Shown here: positions 6,781 through 7,128 of the stretch, piece after piece
Layout: each line of letters opens with the position of its first letter
Numbering within the stretch: the first letter of the stretch is position 1
DNA from: Ignavibacteria bacterium UBA6906
Lineage (GTDB): Bacteria > Bacteroidota > Ignavibacteria > UBA10030 > UBA6906
DNA: 7,128 nt
NCBI GenBank assembly: GCA_002451155.1
Contig: DKBG01000133.1
Coordinates: 576-7,703 of the forward strand
Direction: 5' to 3'
The notes under the pieces: generated by a model
What the model was told of the DNA's origin: nothing
What the model saw: only the letters and a program-made list of their open reading frames with translations
The model's database searches: none
Program-made: the position numbers and the translations under genes

Positions 6781-7128
6781 TTGTTCCGTTTGAACACATA
6801 CACCATCGCTGCCGCAACAGTCGCCATAAACAGGGTGGCAGCGGCAACGCCATACTCCCATTTGGCGCCGGGGAGATAATCGAAGTTCATTCCGAAGAAC
6901 CCGGTGATCACGCTGAGCGGAAGGAAGATCGTGGAAATGATCGTGAGAACCTTCATTACCTGGTTCAGACTGTTTGAAGTGACTGAGAGGTAGGCGTCCA
7001 GCAGACCGGCGGTTGTATCACGATAGGAATCAGTCTGGTCGGTCATGCGTACCAGATGGTCATAGACATTCCGGTAGTAGGCACGCTCGTCAGCAGTGAT
7101 TTGGGGAAATTCGCCCCGGGAGAGGCGG
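6771..7128 (-). CDS. corA: CorA-family magnesium/cobalt transporter, C-terminal part (5' end outside window)
   Basis: The frame is open to the right edge and gives 118 residues to a TGA at 6771-6773. It contains the end of the cytoplasmic stalk helix (RAYYRNVYDHLVRMTDQ, then YRD and LDAYLSVTSNSLNQVMK), transmembrane helix 1 (LTIISTIFLPLSVITGF), the selectivity motif GMN (codons at 6885-6893), a short periplasmic loop, transmembrane helix 2 (GVAAATLFMATVAAAMVYVF) and the basic cytoplasmic tail KRNKWL. This order is diagnostic of CorA, a homopentameric inner-membrane channel for Mg2+ and Co2+. The ATG at 7044-7046 is an internal Met, because the family-conserved stalk continues upstream of it to the edge of the window. 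It is the first gene here of a minus-strand run with the glycosylase and GT9 genes; its promoter is not in view. Confidence 0.95.
   Translation of the reverse strand, partial: RLSRGEFPQITADERAYYRNVYDHLVRMTDQTDSYRDTTAGLLDAYLSVTSNSLNQVMKVLTIISTIFLPLSVITGFFGMNFDYLPGAKWEYGVAAATLFMATVAAAMVYVFKRNKWL

Noticed and set aside
6781..6861. In-frame upstream extension (27 codons) of the glycosylase gene
   Set aside because: It runs entirely inside corA, has no family similarity, and the ATG at 6780 already gives a complete Nth domain.

Overview
The window (roughly 55-60% G+C by eye) looks like chromosomal DNA from a member of the Bacteroidota/FCB group, most plausibly a relatively G+C-rich Ignavibacteria- or Kryptonia-like lineage. 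The reasons are a protein with a type IX secretion (T9SS)-style C-terminal sorting domain of the 'YPNPFSP...WDGR...G(V)YFYR' kind, two PorV/PorQ-type outer-membrane proteins in tandem, and a general absence of Shine-Dalgarno sequences in front of internal genes. The lineage assignment is inference from protein families only.

Plus-strand half (1-3636): four tightly packed genes read in one direction. They are the tail of an exported Ig-like/lipoprotein-type protein (1-171), a 512-residue secreted Asp-box beta-propeller with a T9SS sorting domain (175-1713), and two PorV/PorQ-family beta-barrel proteins (1715-2686 and 2695-3636). The gaps are 3, 1 and 8 nt, so this is almost certainly one operon. 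Its genes fit a theme of export across the outer membrane: a T9SS cargo next to relatives of the PorV shuttle protein.

Minus-strand half (3680-7128), converging on the first with a 43-nt gap: read from the right edge, the order is corA (5' end outside the window), an endonuclease III-family DNA glycosylase, a heptosyltransferase-like GT9 enzyme, then a second, divergent GT9 enzyme. The first three overlap (10 nt and 4 nt, the latter an ATGA), which suggests translational coupling. The last gene is set apart by 87 nt that hold a good sigma70-type promoter (TTGAAA, 17-nt spacer, TATTAT), a strong GGAGGG ribosome binding site and a GTG start. The two GT9 enzymes probably act in LPS core or other surface-glycan assembly. 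corA (Mg2+/Co2+ transport) and the glycosylase (base excision repair) are housekeeping genes.

I see no RNA genes, mobile elements, CRISPR arrays or convincing terminators, and no gene-free stretch above 300 nt. The most notable points are the GT9 protein at 3680-4891, which has Asn where the family normally has the catalytic Asp and carries an added basic, Cys-rich N-terminus, and the tandem PorV/PorQ pair joined to a T9SS cargo. No clearly undescribed multi-gene system is evident.
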